Positions 14,804-22,990 of a stretch of 31,356 nt of DNA are shown in pieces (within the stretch, counting starts at the first letter, position 1; every line of letters begins with the position of its first letter). The translations under genes and the position numbers were made by a program. Where the stretch lies: contig DATAYA010000165.1 of the NCBI GenBank assembly GCA_036272815.1, positions 1-31,356 of the forward strand. The letters run 5' to 3'. Origin of the DNA: DATAYA01 sp036272815. GTDB lineage: Bacteria > Pseudomonadota > Alphaproteobacteria > Acetobacterales > Acetobacteraceae. The notes beneath the pieces are model-generated. The model was not told the DNA's origin. It made no database searches and saw only the letters and a list, made by a program, of their open reading frames with translations.

Positions 14804-16327
14804 ATGGCGAGCAGCGTGTGGGAGATCGTGGCCGGGGGTGACGGCGCGGCGCCGGCGATCGGAGCGCCGGGGCGGCCCTGGCTCGACCGGGCCGGCCTCG
14901 CGCGGCTGGTCTCGCGCACCGTCGCCACATTGAACGCGGCCGGGATCGGACGCGGCGACCGGGTCGGGCTGGTGCTGCCGAACGGGCCGGAGGCGGCGTC
15001 GAGCTTCCTCGCGATCGCCGCCGGAGCGACCACGGCACCGCTCAACCCGGCCTACAAGGAAGACGAGTTCGGCTTCTATCTCGGCGATCTCAAGCCAAAG
15101 GGCCTGATCGTGCTGGCCGGACACGAGACGCCGGCGCGGGCGGTGGCGGCCGGGCTCGGCATTCCGGTGATCGCGCTGCACCCGATCGCGGACGGGCCGG
15201 CGGGGGATTTCCGGCTCGACACCAGCGCGCTGCCGGAGGCGGACGCGGCGCGCGGCGGACCGGCCACGCCGGAGGATGCGGCGCTGGTGCTGCACACCTC
15301 CGGCACCACGGCGCGGCCCAAGATCGTGCCGCTGAGCAACGCCAACATTGCGGCGTCGGCGGCCAATATCGGACGCACGCTCGCACTCGGGCCGGCCGAC
15401 CGCTGCCTCAACATCATGCCGCTGTTCCACATCCACGGGCTGATCGCGGCGGTGACGTCCTCGATCGCCGCCGGCGCCGCGGTCTGCTGCACGCCCGGCT
15501 TCAACGCGTTCCGCGTCTTCGAGTGGCTGCGTGAGGTGCGGCCGAGCTGGTACACCGCCGTGCCCACCATGCACCAGGCGATCCTGATGCGGGCGCGCAA
15601 CCACCAGGACGTCGCACGGGATGCGGGACTGCGCTTCATCCGCTCGTCCTCGTCGAGCCTGCCGCCGCAGGTGATGGCGGAGCTGGAGGCGACGTTCGGC
15701 TGCCCGGTGATCGAAGCCTACGGGATGACCGAGGCCGCACACCAGATGGCGTCCAACCCGCTGCCGCCGCGGCCGCGCAAGCCGGGCGCGGTCGGCCTCG
15801 CGGCCGGGCCGGAGGTCGCGGTGATGGACGATGACGGGCGCCTGCTGCCGCCGGGCGGGGTCGGCGAGGTGGTGATCCGCGGCGCCAACGTGACCGGTGG
15901 CTACGACAACAACCCGGACGCCAACGCGCGCGCCTTCACCCACGGCTGGTTCCGCACCGGCGACCAGGGACGGCTCGATCCGGAGGGCTATCTTTTCCTC
16001 ACCGGCCGCCTGAAGGAGCAGATCAACCGCGGCGGCGAGAAGATCTCCCCGCTTGAAGTGGATGTCGTGCTGATGGACCATCCGGCGGTTGCGCAATGCG
16101 TCACCTTCGCGGTCCCGCACGCGACGCTGGGCGAGGAGGTCGCGGCGGCGATCGTGCTGCGCGACGGAACGGAGGCGACCGAGGCGCAGATCCGCGACTT
16201 CGCCGCCGAGCGGCTGGCGGCGTTCAAGGTGCCGCGCCGGGTCGTGTTCGTCGATGAGATCCCGAAAGGGGCGACCGGCAAGATGCAGCGGATCGGGCTG
16301 GCGAAGCTGCTCGGCCTGGCCGCCTAG
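14804..16327 (+). CDS. AMP-forming acyl-CoA ligase, oxalate--CoA ligase-like
   Basis: A 507-residue ANL-superfamily adenylating enzyme that activates a carboxylate to acyl-AMP and then acyl-CoA. Motifs in order are the P-loop LHTSGTTARPK (residues 163-173), EAYGMTEAAHQMASNPLPP (304-322), GWFRTGD (381-387), the hinge GRLKEQINRGGEKISP (401-416) and the C-terminal catalytic Lys493 (GATGKMQR). The YGMTEAAHQM..NPLPP and RKPGAVG blocks, and a body length close to 510, are closest to the Pcs60/AAE3 oxalyl-CoA synthetases of yeast and plants. Oxalate is therefore the leading substrate guess; another small acid is possible. No oxalyl-CoA decarboxylase is visible. ATG 14804 follows GAGGGGAAGG; ATG 14786 and a start at 14747 are in frame but less well placed. 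panE-like starts seven bases later. Confidence 0.85.
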   Translation: MASSVWEIVAGGDGAAPAIGAPGRPWLDRAGLARLVSRTVATLNAAGIGRGDRVGLVLPNGPEAASSFLAIAAGATTAPLNPAYKEDEFGFYLGDLKPKGLIVLAGHETPARAVAAGLGIPVIALHPIADGPAGDFRLDTSALPEADAARGGPATPEDAALVLHTSGTTARPKIVPLSNANIAASAANIGRTLALGPADRCLNIMPLFHIHGLIAAVTSSIAAGAAVCCTPGFNAFRVFEWLREVRPSWYTAVPTMHQAILMRARNHQDVARDAGLRFIRSSSSSLPPQVMAELEATFGCPVIEAYGMTEAAHQMASNPLPPRPRKPGAVGLAAGPEVAVMDDDGRLLPPGGVGEVVIRGANVTGGYDNNPDANARAFTHGWFRTGDQGRLDPEGYLFLTGRLKEQINRGGEKISPLEVDVVLMDHPAVAQCVTFAVPHATLGEEVAAAIVLRDGTEATEAQIRDFAAERLAAFKVPRRVVFVDEIPKGATGKMQRIGLAKLLGLAA

Positions 16328-16334
16328 GTCGGCG

Positions 16335-17312
16335 ATGCCGTCCATCTGCGTCTTCGGCGCGGGCGCGATCGGCGGTCTGCTCGCGGGGCGGCTGGCGGCA
16401 TCCGGGGCCGATGTGTCCGTTGTCGCGCGTGGCCCGCATCTGGCGGCGATGCAGGCCGAGGGCCTGGTGCTGCTGAGCGGGGGCGGGCGGCTGGTGGCAC
16501 ACCCGCGCGTGGCTGACGATCCGGCCTCGCTCGGGCCGCAGGATTTCCTCATTCTCACGTTGAAGGCGCACGGTCTCGCCCCTGCCCTGCCGCAGTTGCG
16601 GCCGCTCGTCGGTCCGCAGACGGTGATCGTGGCGGCGATCAACGGCATCCCGTGGTGGTACGGCTACGGCCTGCCGGAGCCATTCGGGGCGCGGCGCGTC
16701 ACCGCCGTCGATCCCGACGGCGCATTGTGGGACGCGCTGCCGCCGGCGCAGGTGGTGGCGGCGATTGTCTATCCGGCAGCGGAGATCGTGGCCCCGGGCG
16801 TCGTGTCGCACACCTATGGCGACCGCTTCAGCCTCGGCGAGCCGGACGGCAGCCGCAGCGAGCGGGCCGCAACCCTCTCGACGCTGCTGATCGGCGCCGG
16901 GTTCAAGGCGCCGGTACGGCCGCGCATCCGCGAGGAGATGTGGGTCAAGCTCTGGGGCAACATGGCGTTCAATCCGCTTTCGGCGCTGACCGGGGCGACG
17001 CTCGACGTGCTGCTGGCCGATCCGGACACGCGGGCGGCCTGCCGCGCGATGATGCTGGAGGGGCAGGCGGTCGCCGAGGGGTTGGGCATCCGTTTTTCGA
17101 TCGGCGTCGACCGGCGGCTGGAGGGCGGCGCGGAGGTGGGCGCGCACCGGACGTCGATGCTGCAGGACATGGAGCGCGGGCGGCCGCTGGAGATCGAGGC
17201 GCTGCTCGGTGCCGTGGTGGAATTGGCGGGTTGGGTCGGCGCCGACGTGCCGATCAGCCGGACTGTGCTGGCGCTGGTGCGACAGCGGGCACGACTGCGG
17301 GGGGTGGCTTGA
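16335..17312 (+). CDS. 2-dehydropantoate 2-reductase family protein
   Basis: A 325-residue PanE/ApbA-family oxidoreductase. The Rossmann NADPH site is FGAGAIGGLLAGRL (GxGxxG at residues 8-13). The family's substrate and catalytic residues are visible as the Lys in LILTLKAHG, Asn in AINGIPWW, Lys in WVKLWGNMAFNPLSALTG, and the SMLQDMERGRPLEIEAL block. PanE reduces ketopantoate to pantoate for coenzyme A synthesis, but this branch has many members of unproven function and no panB or panC is nearby. Its position, seven bases after a CoA ligase, suggests a shared pathway using a 2-keto acid. ATG 16335 has only an AGG upstream. Confidence 0.85.
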   Translation: MPSICVFGAGAIGGLLAGRLAASGADVSVVARGPHLAAMQAEGLVLLSGGGRLVAHPRVADDPASLGPQDFLILTLKAHGLAPALPQLRPLVGPQTVIVAAINGIPWWYGYGLPEPFGARRVTAVDPDGALWDALPPAQVVAAIVYPAAEIVAPGVVSHTYGDRFSLGEPDGSRSERAATLSTLLIGAGFKAPVRPRIREEMWVKLWGNMAFNPLSALTGATLDVLLADPDTRAACRAMMLEGQAVAEGLGIRFSIGVDRRLEGGAEVGAHRTSMLQDMERGRPLEIEALLGAVVELAGWVGADVPISRTVLALVRQRARLRGVA

Positions 17313-17317
17313 GCGGC

Positions 17318-17575
17318 GTGGTGCCGTGGACCAACGCACTCGGCATCGTGGGTGCGGCCGTGGTGATGAGCGCGTATGCCCTGAACCAGGCCGGCCGGCT
17401 GGCGTCCGACGACATCCGGTTTCCGGCGGCCAATCTCGGCGGGTCGGCGCTGATGCTGGTCTCGCTGGTGTTCGCATTCAACCTGCCTTCGGTGCTGATC
17501 GAGGCGTTCTGGATCGGGATCAGCGGCTACGGAATCTGGCGCGTGCGACGGGAGCGGCTGATTTCGGGCGGATGA
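17318..17575 (+). CDS. CBU_0592-like small membrane protein
   Basis: An 85-residue protein with three predicted transmembrane helices: ALGIVGAAVVMSAYAL, ANLGGSALMLVSLVFAF and PSVLIEAFWIGISGYGIW, ending in a basic tail (RVRRERLISGG). The pattern of AYALNQAGRL, then a conserved N-L-G-G segment and a final W-I-x-GYGI matches the CBU_0592 family of small membrane proteins, whose function is unknown. The start is uncertain. GTG 17318 or 17321 follow a G-rich stretch, and TTG 17309 overlaps the stop of the preceding reductase gene. Tight linkage suggests co-transcription. Confidence 0.72.
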   Translation: MVPWTNALGIVGAAVVMSAYALNQAGRLASDDIRFPAANLGGSALMLVSLVFAFNLPSVLIEAFWIGISGYGIWRVRRERLISGG

Positions 17576-17587
17576 TCGGTGCCTGTC

Positions 17588-17615
17588 TTGCCGTGTCGCG
17601 GCGGCCTGCTAGGCT
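17588..17615 (+). promoter_or_regulatory. candidate promoter of the MFS transporter
   Basis: TTGCCG (17588-17593), a 16-base spacer and TAGGCT (17610-17615) lie 76 bases before ATG 17691, in the 115-base gap after the small membrane gene. The same TAGGCT hexamer appears before the gene at 21006. Confidence 0.4.
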
Positions 17616-17690
17616 CGGCGCACGACGCACGCGCTCCTTTGGGCGATCAGGCGCAAAACGCGACAGTCGCAGCCTCAGGAGGGCGATCGG

Positions 17691-19070
17691 ATGACCACCG
17701 ACGTGGCGCCAGACGGCACGCTGCGCTCCGTTCCGCCGGAGGGCGCCCGCTGGGCCTACGTGTTCGGCGCGCTCGGGGGATTGCTGTTCGGCTACGACAT
17801 CGGCGTGATCGGCGGGGCGCTGCTGTTCATCCGCCAGGCGCTGCATCTCGATCCGATGTTGCAGGGTGTCGTCGTCAGTGCGCTCCTGATGGGGGCCGTG
17901 ATCGGGGCCGCCGCCTGCATCCGGCTCAGCAACCCGATCGGTCCGCGGCGGCTGCTGATCGGAGCCGGCGTGCTGCTGGCGGCGGGCTCGCTGGGGGCCG
18001 CGCTGGCGCCCGGCGCCGTGTGGCTGATCGCCTTCCGCGTGGTCATCGGGCTCGGCGTGGGCGTGGCCTCCGTGCAGGTGCCGATCTACCTCTCGGAAAT
18101 GGCGCCGACGCGCATCCGGGGCGCGCTCAGCACGCTCAACCAGATCATGATCTCCGGCGGAATCTTCACCGCCTATCTGGTCAATTACGCGCTCGCCGGC
18201 AGCGGCGCGTGGCGGCTGATGATCGGGCTCGCCATTATCCCGGCGCTGCTGCTCATTGCCGGCATGTCAGCGCAGCCGGAATCGCCGCGCTGGCTTTACC
18301 GCCAAGGCCGCATCGCCGAGGCGCGCGCAGTGCTGCTGCGCAATCGAGACGCCACGGAGGCGGACGCGGAACTGGCCGGCATGGCCGAGGCGACCCGCCG
18401 GCCGCAACTCGGCTTCGCCGACCTGCTGCGCACGCGCTGGCTCCGCCGGCCGCTGCTGCTGGCGGCGGGTCTTGCGATCCTGCAACAGGTGGTCGGCATC
18501 AACACGATCATCTACTACGCGCCGACGATCTTCCGCGCCGCCGGGTTCGGCAACGCATCGGCGATCCTCATCACCCTCGGGCTGGGCGGCCTGACGCTGG
18601 TGGTGACAATCTGCACGTCGCAGATCGTCGATCGCGTCGGCCGCCGGCCGCTGATGCTGGGCGGCGCGCTGATGCTGTCGGCGACGATGGCGATCCTGGG
18701 CGCGATCTTCTTCTCGGGCGCGCTGGCGACGACGGCCGGCATCGTGCTCGCCGTCGCCTGCATCGCGCTCTACAAGACCGCCTTCTCGCTGAGCTGGGGA
18801 CCGCTGGTCTGGGTGTTGCTGCCCGAGGTGCTGCCGCTGCAGGCGCGCGGGCCAGCGATGGGGGCGGCGACCCTGCTCAACTGGCTGGCCAATTTCTTCG
18901 TTGCACTCACCTTTCCGGTGCTGCTTGCCGCCGGCGCCGGCACGATCTTCGAGGTGTTCGCCTGCTTCGGGCTGATCGCATTCTTTTTCGCGCGCTCGCT
19001 GCTGCACGAGACCTCAGGACGCAGCCTGGAGCAGATCGAGCTGGAGGATGAGCCGCTGATCGCGGAGTGA
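17691..19070 (+). CDS. MFS sugar-porter-type transporter
   Basis: A 459-residue, 12-helix major facilitator of the sugar porter group, in the inner membrane and probably a proton symporter. Family marks are GGLLFGYDIGVIGGALLFI in helix 1, the central PESPRWLYRQGR, QQVVGINTIIYYAP in helix 7, DRVGRRPLML in the second half, WGPLVWVLLPEVLPLQARG before helix 11 and HETSGRSLEQIE at the end. QQVVGIN and the helix 1 block resemble xylose/arabinose/galactose:H+ symporters, but the sugar cannot be set. One oddity is the loop between helices 2 and 3, where the usual DRxGRR is SNPIGPRR (about residues 80-87). ATG 17691 has an excellent AGGAGGG site seven bases upstream. Confidence 0.92.
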   Translation: MTTDVAPDGTLRSVPPEGARWAYVFGALGGLLFGYDIGVIGGALLFIRQALHLDPMLQGVVVSALLMGAVIGAAACIRLSNPIGPRRLLIGAGVLLAAGSLGAALAPGAVWLIAFRVVIGLGVGVASVQVPIYLSEMAPTRIRGALSTLNQIMISGGIFTAYLVNYALAGSGAWRLMIGLAIIPALLLIAGMSAQPESPRWLYRQGRIAEARAVLLRNRDATEADAELAGMAEATRRPQLGFADLLRTRWLRRPLLLAAGLAILQQVVGINTIIYYAPTIFRAAGFGNASAILITLGLGGLTLVVTICTSQIVDRVGRRPLMLGGALMLSATMAILGAIFFSGALATTAGIVLAVACIALYKTAFSLSWGPLVWVLLPEVLPLQARGPAMGAATLLNWLANFFVALTFPVLLAAGAGTIFEVFACFGLIAFFFARSLLHETSGRSLEQIELEDEPLIAE

Positions 19071-19105
19071 GGTGATCTGTTACCGACGCCGCGGCGGAGA
19101 CAGGC

Positions 19106-19864
19106 TCACTGCGCCGGCTCCCCCGCGACCGGCACCCCGCCCAGCTCCCGCATCACCACCGTGACCTCCGCAATCGCCGCCAGCGCCGCCTCCGCGTCCG
19201 TCCCCTTCGCCACGATCGCAACGCCGTTGCCGGTCGCGCGGTAATACGGGTAACTGCCGATCTCGAGCGCCGGATAGCGCGCCTGGATCTCGCCCAGCCG
19301 CTCTGCAATGGCCCCCTCCGGCACCCCCTGGGCATGGACTGCGCGCGAGAGCACCGGCACGCCGCCGCGCAGACGCGGTGCGAGGGTTTCGAACATCGAC
19401 TGCATGATCCGCGGCACGCCCGCCATCACATGCACGTTGCCGATGGAGAACCCCGGCGCGATCGAGATCGCGTTGTCGATCAGCTTGGCACCGCGCGGCA
19501 TCGTCGCCATCCGCTGCCGCGCCGCGTTGAACTCGCCCGGCTTGTAGTGCCGTTCCATTCGCGCCCACGCCTCCGGGTGTTTCTCCCAGGGCACGCCGAA
19601 CGCGGCGGCAACGCATTCGCTCGTGATGTCGTCGTGCGTCGGCCCGATGCCGCCGGTGGTGAACACCTGATCGAACCGCGCCCGCACCTCGTTGAGCGTG
19701 CCGATGATGGTCTCGGCCACATCCGGGATCACCCGCACCTCGCGCAGCGGCATGCCGAGTTCGGACAGCCGAGCGGCGAGGAACCGGATGTTGCTGTCCT
19801 GGGTGCGGCCCGACAATATCTCGTTGCCGATCACCAGCACGCAGGCGGTCGGATTAGCGTCCAT
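19106..19864 (-). CDS. CinA N-terminal-like molybdopterin-binding-fold protein
   Basis: A 252-residue protein of the COG1058 type: the MoaB/Mog-like domain without the C-terminal amidase domain of full-length CinA (about 410 residues). Key motifs are VLVIGNEILSGRTQDSN at the N-terminus, FTTGGIGPTHDDIT (the nucleotide or pterin-binding loop) and HVMAGVPRIMQSM. Related domains hydrolyse ADP-ribose or FAD-type pyrophosphates, so a house-cleaning pyrophosphatase role is reasonable but unproven for this short form. ATG 19864 has an AGGAGAG site; a longer TTG form to 19885 is less likely. It follows the GNAT-MutT gene after 17 bases on the same strand, and both could remove damaged nucleotides. Confidence 0.85.
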   Translation of the reverse strand: MDANPTACVLVIGNEILSGRTQDSNIRFLAARLSELGMPLREVRVIPDVAETIIGTLNEVRARFDQVFTTGGIGPTHDDITSECVAAAFGVPWEKHPEAWARMERHYKPGEFNAARQRMATMPRGAKLIDNAISIAPGFSIGNVHVMAGVPRIMQSMFETLAPRLRGGVPVLSRAVHAQGVPEGAIAERLGEIQARYPALEIGSYPYYRATGNGVAIVAKGTDAEAALAAIAEVTVVMRELGGVPVAGEPAQ

Positions 19865-19881
19865 CGTCTCTCCTGGTGCGT

Positions 19882-20913
19882 TCAAAGAAAATCGCGCAGC
19901 AGCGGGATCAGCGGTTTGTCCGCCGGCGGCACAGGATAGTCCATCAGCTTGCCCGGACGCACCCAGGCGAGCGTCTGGCCCTCGCGGGATTCGACCCGGC
20001 CCTTCCAGCGGCGGCAGAGATAGAGCGGCATCAGCAAATGCGATCGCGGATAGGCGTAGGAGGCGAAGGCGAACGGCGCGAGACAGGCTTCCGTCACGTC
20101 GATCCCCAGCTCCTCCCGCAGTTCGCGGATCAGCGCCGCCTCCGGCGTCTCGCCCGGCTCCAGCTTGCCGCCGGGAAACTCCCAGAGCCCGGCGAGCTTC
20201 TTGCCCTCCGGCCGGCGCGCCAGCAGCACCCGCCCGTCGCTGTCGATCAGCGCGCAGGCGGCGACCAGCAGCAGCGGCTTGGAGCCCTTGGGCGCCGAAG
20301 CTTGCGCGTCCGCCTCGACGGCGCCGAACAGGTCCTCGCGCGTGGCCTCGAAGCGCCGCACCTCCTGCTCGCCGCCGCGCGCCAGGAACGGCTCCCGCCC
20401 GCCCCCGGTCTCGCGGAAGCCGACCTGGAACAGCACCGCGGCGGAGGCCGGATTGTCGACCGAGACGCTCGCGACCAGGCGCTCCACGTCGAGATTGGCG
20501 AGCCCCCAGCGTGCCAGCCTGCCGGCCGCCTCGCGGGCGACGCCGTGGCCCCAGAAGCGGCGGCCGATCCAGTAGCCAAGCGAGGCGGCGCGCCGCTCGC
20601 GCTGCAAGCGCAGCCCCACGACGCCGACCAGCATCTCCGCCTCGCCTTCATGGCCGGTGATCGCGAGGTTGAACTCGCTGCCCTCGGCGAGCCCGCGCCC
20701 CGCTGCGGCGATGAACTCGTCGGCAAGCGTGCGCGGATAAGGGAACGGCAGGCGCGACAGCATCCGCACCACCTCCCAGTCGTTCACCAGCCGGTGCAGC
20801 GCGGGCGCGTCCTCGGCGTGCAGCGGGCGCAGCGTCAGCCGCTCGGTTGCGAGCGGCGCGAAGCCATCCGCCCCGGCTTCGGGCGGACCGCGTCTGGCGT
20901 TGGATTGCGGCAT
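19882..20913 (-). CDS. GNAT acetyltransferase fused to a MutT NUDIX hydrolase
   Basis: A 343-residue two-domain protein. Residues about 20-190 form a RimJ/RimL-like N-acetyltransferase (ATERLTLRPLHAEDAPAL, LGYWIGRRFWGHGVAREAA with the acetyl-CoA loop, SVDNPASAAVLFQVGF). After a short linker (about 195-212), residues 213-343 form a MutT-type domain. Its Nudix box is perfect, running from Gly249 to Ile271 (Glu255, Arg263, Glu264, Glu267, Glu268), and EFPGGK just before matches 8-oxo-dGTP diphosphatases. The MutT half should clear oxidised nucleoside triphosphates; the acetylation target is unknown. The frame runs without a break through the junction, so the fusion looks genuine. ATG 20913 has no strong Shine-Dalgarno; a longer form to 20991 is possible but would approach the divergent gene. 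Confidence 0.9.
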   Translation of the reverse strand: MPQSNARRGPPEAGADGFAPLATERLTLRPLHAEDAPALHRLVNDWEVVRMLSRLPFPYPRTLADEFIAAAGRGLAEGSEFNLAITGHEGEAEMLVGVVGLRLQRERRAASLGYWIGRRFWGHGVAREAAGRLARWGLANLDVERLVASVSVDNPASAAVLFQVGFRETGGGREPFLARGGEQEVRRFEATREDLFGAVEADAQASAPKGSKPLLLVAACALIDSDGRVLLARRPEGKKLAGLWEFPGGKLEPGETPEAALIRELREELGIDVTEACLAPFAFASYAYPRSHLLMPLYLCRRWKGRVESREGQTLAWVRPGKLMDYPVPPADKPLIPLLRDFL

Positions 20914-20970
20914 GGCGACGGAAGGTGGCGCAGCCGGGTGCCCCGGGCAAGGCCGGAGCGGACCTGCGGC

Positions 20971-20999
20971 TTTCCGGGCATCGCCTGCCACCGTAGGCT
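20971..20999 (+). promoter_or_regulatory. candidate promoter of the SLGDNCEFG gene
   Basis: TTTCCG (20971-20976), a 17-base spacer and TAGGCT (20994-20999) end six bases before ATG 21006. The -35 is weak, but the -10 is identical to that before the MFS gene. Confidence 0.35.
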
Positions 21000-21005
21000 T
21001 GCGGC

Positions 21006-22022
21006 ATGCGCATCTTCAGCGAGCTGGCGGATTTCGCGCCCGACCCCGCCTGCACAGCCGCGCCCGGTGCGCCCGCCAGCCTGCACCTGCCGCTGACCGG
21101 GCCGGCGGTGCTGGTGTTGCAGGCGGCGCCGCTCGGGCCCCCGCTCGGGCCCCCGCTGGGGCCATCGGCGGCGCAGGTCGATGTCGCTGCGGACGGGCGC
21201 CACCTGGCGACGCTCGGGCTGGAGCAGCCAACGCAGTTCGGCGTGGCGTTGCCGGAGGACAGCAGCCACGTCACCGTCTCCGCGTCTGCGGCGATCGCGA
21301 TCGCGCGGGTGCGGCTGGTCGGGATCGCGGAGGCGGCTGCCCGCGCGGCCGCACCGGCCGCCGAGCCCGCGTCGATCGTCGAGGTGATGCACGCGCTGCA
21401 AAGCCTCGGCGACAATTGCGAGTTCGGCATCGCGCAGCGCCACTGCGAACTCGAGCCGCTCGGCCTGCTGCGCTTCACGGCGAGCCCGATCGACCGGCTG
21501 ATCGCGGCCCTGGAAGCGCGTTTCGCCGGCATCGACGATCCGGCAAACCTGGTGCTGGAGGTGCATGGCGACCGGCGCGAATACGTGCTGCTCCAGACCC
21601 GCTATGGGATGCGCACGCACACGCTGGTGCTGGAGCACGAGATGACGGCCGACCGCGTGCTGGCGCAGCAACGGCGCAAGCTGCAATTCCTCGCGCGCAA
21701 GCTGATCGAGGATCTTGAAGGAGGACGAAAACTGTTCGTCTACAAGCGCAATGCCGGACTGGCCGAGGCCGAGGTCCTGGCGCTGCACGCGGCGATGCGG
21801 CGCTATGGCCGGCCGGCGCTGCTCTGGGTGGCGCAGGCGGACGCCGCGCATCCGGCGGGCAGCGCGGCCGTGGTCGGCGACGGGCTGCTGCGCGGCTTCA
21901 TCGCGGGCTTCGCGCCGTACGAGACGGCGTTGCAGGCGACCGCCGAACCCTGGCTCGCACTCGCCAGCCGCGCCTTCCACCTCTGGCGCTCGGAGGCGCC
22001 GGTGGGCAGCATGCTCGCGTGA
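21006..22022 (+). CDS. SLGxNCEFG-motif protein, DUF1796-like (putative papain-like)
   Basis: A 338-residue cytoplasmic protein with no signal peptide. Residues 1-115 form a poorly conserved, beta-rich N-terminal region with an LGPPLGPPLGP repeat. From about residue 124 there is a conserved-looking domain beginning LQSLGDNCEFGIAQRHC (Cys138, His146) and EPLGLLRF. It goes on to HGDRREYVLLQTRYGMRTHT, LEHEM, GGRKLFVYKRN and a final PALLWV block. The SLGxNCE start recalls DUF1796, described as papain-like cysteine peptidases and often found near surface-sugar genes; activity has not been shown for this group as far as I know. Its stop overlaps the start of an acyl carrier protein (GTGA), so the two are probably made together. 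There is no Shine-Dalgarno sequence at ATG 21006. Confidence 0.7.
   Translation: MRIFSELADFAPDPACTAAPGAPASLHLPLTGPAVLVLQAAPLGPPLGPPLGPSAAQVDVAADGRHLATLGLEQPTQFGVALPEDSSHVTVSASAAIAIARVRLVGIAEAAARAAAPAAEPASIVEVMHALQSLGDNCEFGIAQRHCELEPLGLLRFTASPIDRLIAALEARFAGIDDPANLVLEVHGDRREYVLLQTRYGMRTHTLVLEHEMTADRVLAQQRRKLQFLARKLIEDLEGGRKLFVYKRNAGLAEAEVLALHAAMRRYGRPALLWVAQADAAHPAGSAAVVGDGLLRGFIAGFAPYETALQATAEPWLALASRAFHLWRSEAPVGSMLA
21131..21163 (+). repeat. 12-base tandem repeat inside the SLGxNCEFG gene
   Basis: Two exact copies of GCTCGGGCCCCC (21131-21142, 21143-21154) and a partial third (21155-21163) encode LGPP-LGPP-LGP. Because the unit is a multiple of three, copy-number changes would keep the frame and only lengthen or shorten a flexible segment. 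Confidence 0.8.
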
Positions 22023-22267
22023 CCGACGCGGACGGCGTGCTGGCCGCGATTCGCGACATCTGTCGTGCCGAGCTGGACGATCCGGCGCTGGCGGTGGGCG
22101 AGACGACGCGATTCGCGGACCTCCGCGGCTGGGATTCGGTCGCGGTCGCGGGTGTCGTGATGGCGGCCGAGGAGCGCTTCGGCCTGCGTCTCAGCAGCGA
22201 GGAGATCGAGCAGGCCGTCCGGGTGGACGACCTCGCCCGACTGGTCCGCGCCCGCCGGACCCGCTGA
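22019..22267 (+). CDS. acyl carrier protein
   Basis: An 82-residue stand-alone carrier protein. Acidic helix 1 (VLAAIRDICRAEL) is followed by the phosphopantetheine site GWDSVAVAGVVM, with Ser40 the expected attachment point, then EERFGLRLSSEEIEQ and VDDLARLV, the standard helix 2-4 pattern. DSV replaces the usual DSL. It is not in a fatty-acid synthesis setting, so it is more likely a specialised carrier than AcpP. GTG 22019 overlaps the stop of the SLGxNCEFG gene by four bases and depends on coupling with it. The loaded group and the enzyme that uses it are not visible in this window. It converges on msrA with four bases between stops. Confidence 0.88.
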   Translation: MTDADGVLAAIRDICRAELDDPALAVGETTRFADLRGWDSVAVAGVVMAAEERFGLRLSSEEIEQAVRVDDLARLVRARRTR

Positions 22268-22271
22268 CGGA

Positions 22272-22928
<657 letters not shown>

Positions 22929-22990
22929 GGGCCTCTCCTCTCGGGGGCCCTCGATATGGGGAGCCCTGCGCCGGCCGGCCAGACGTGCCC

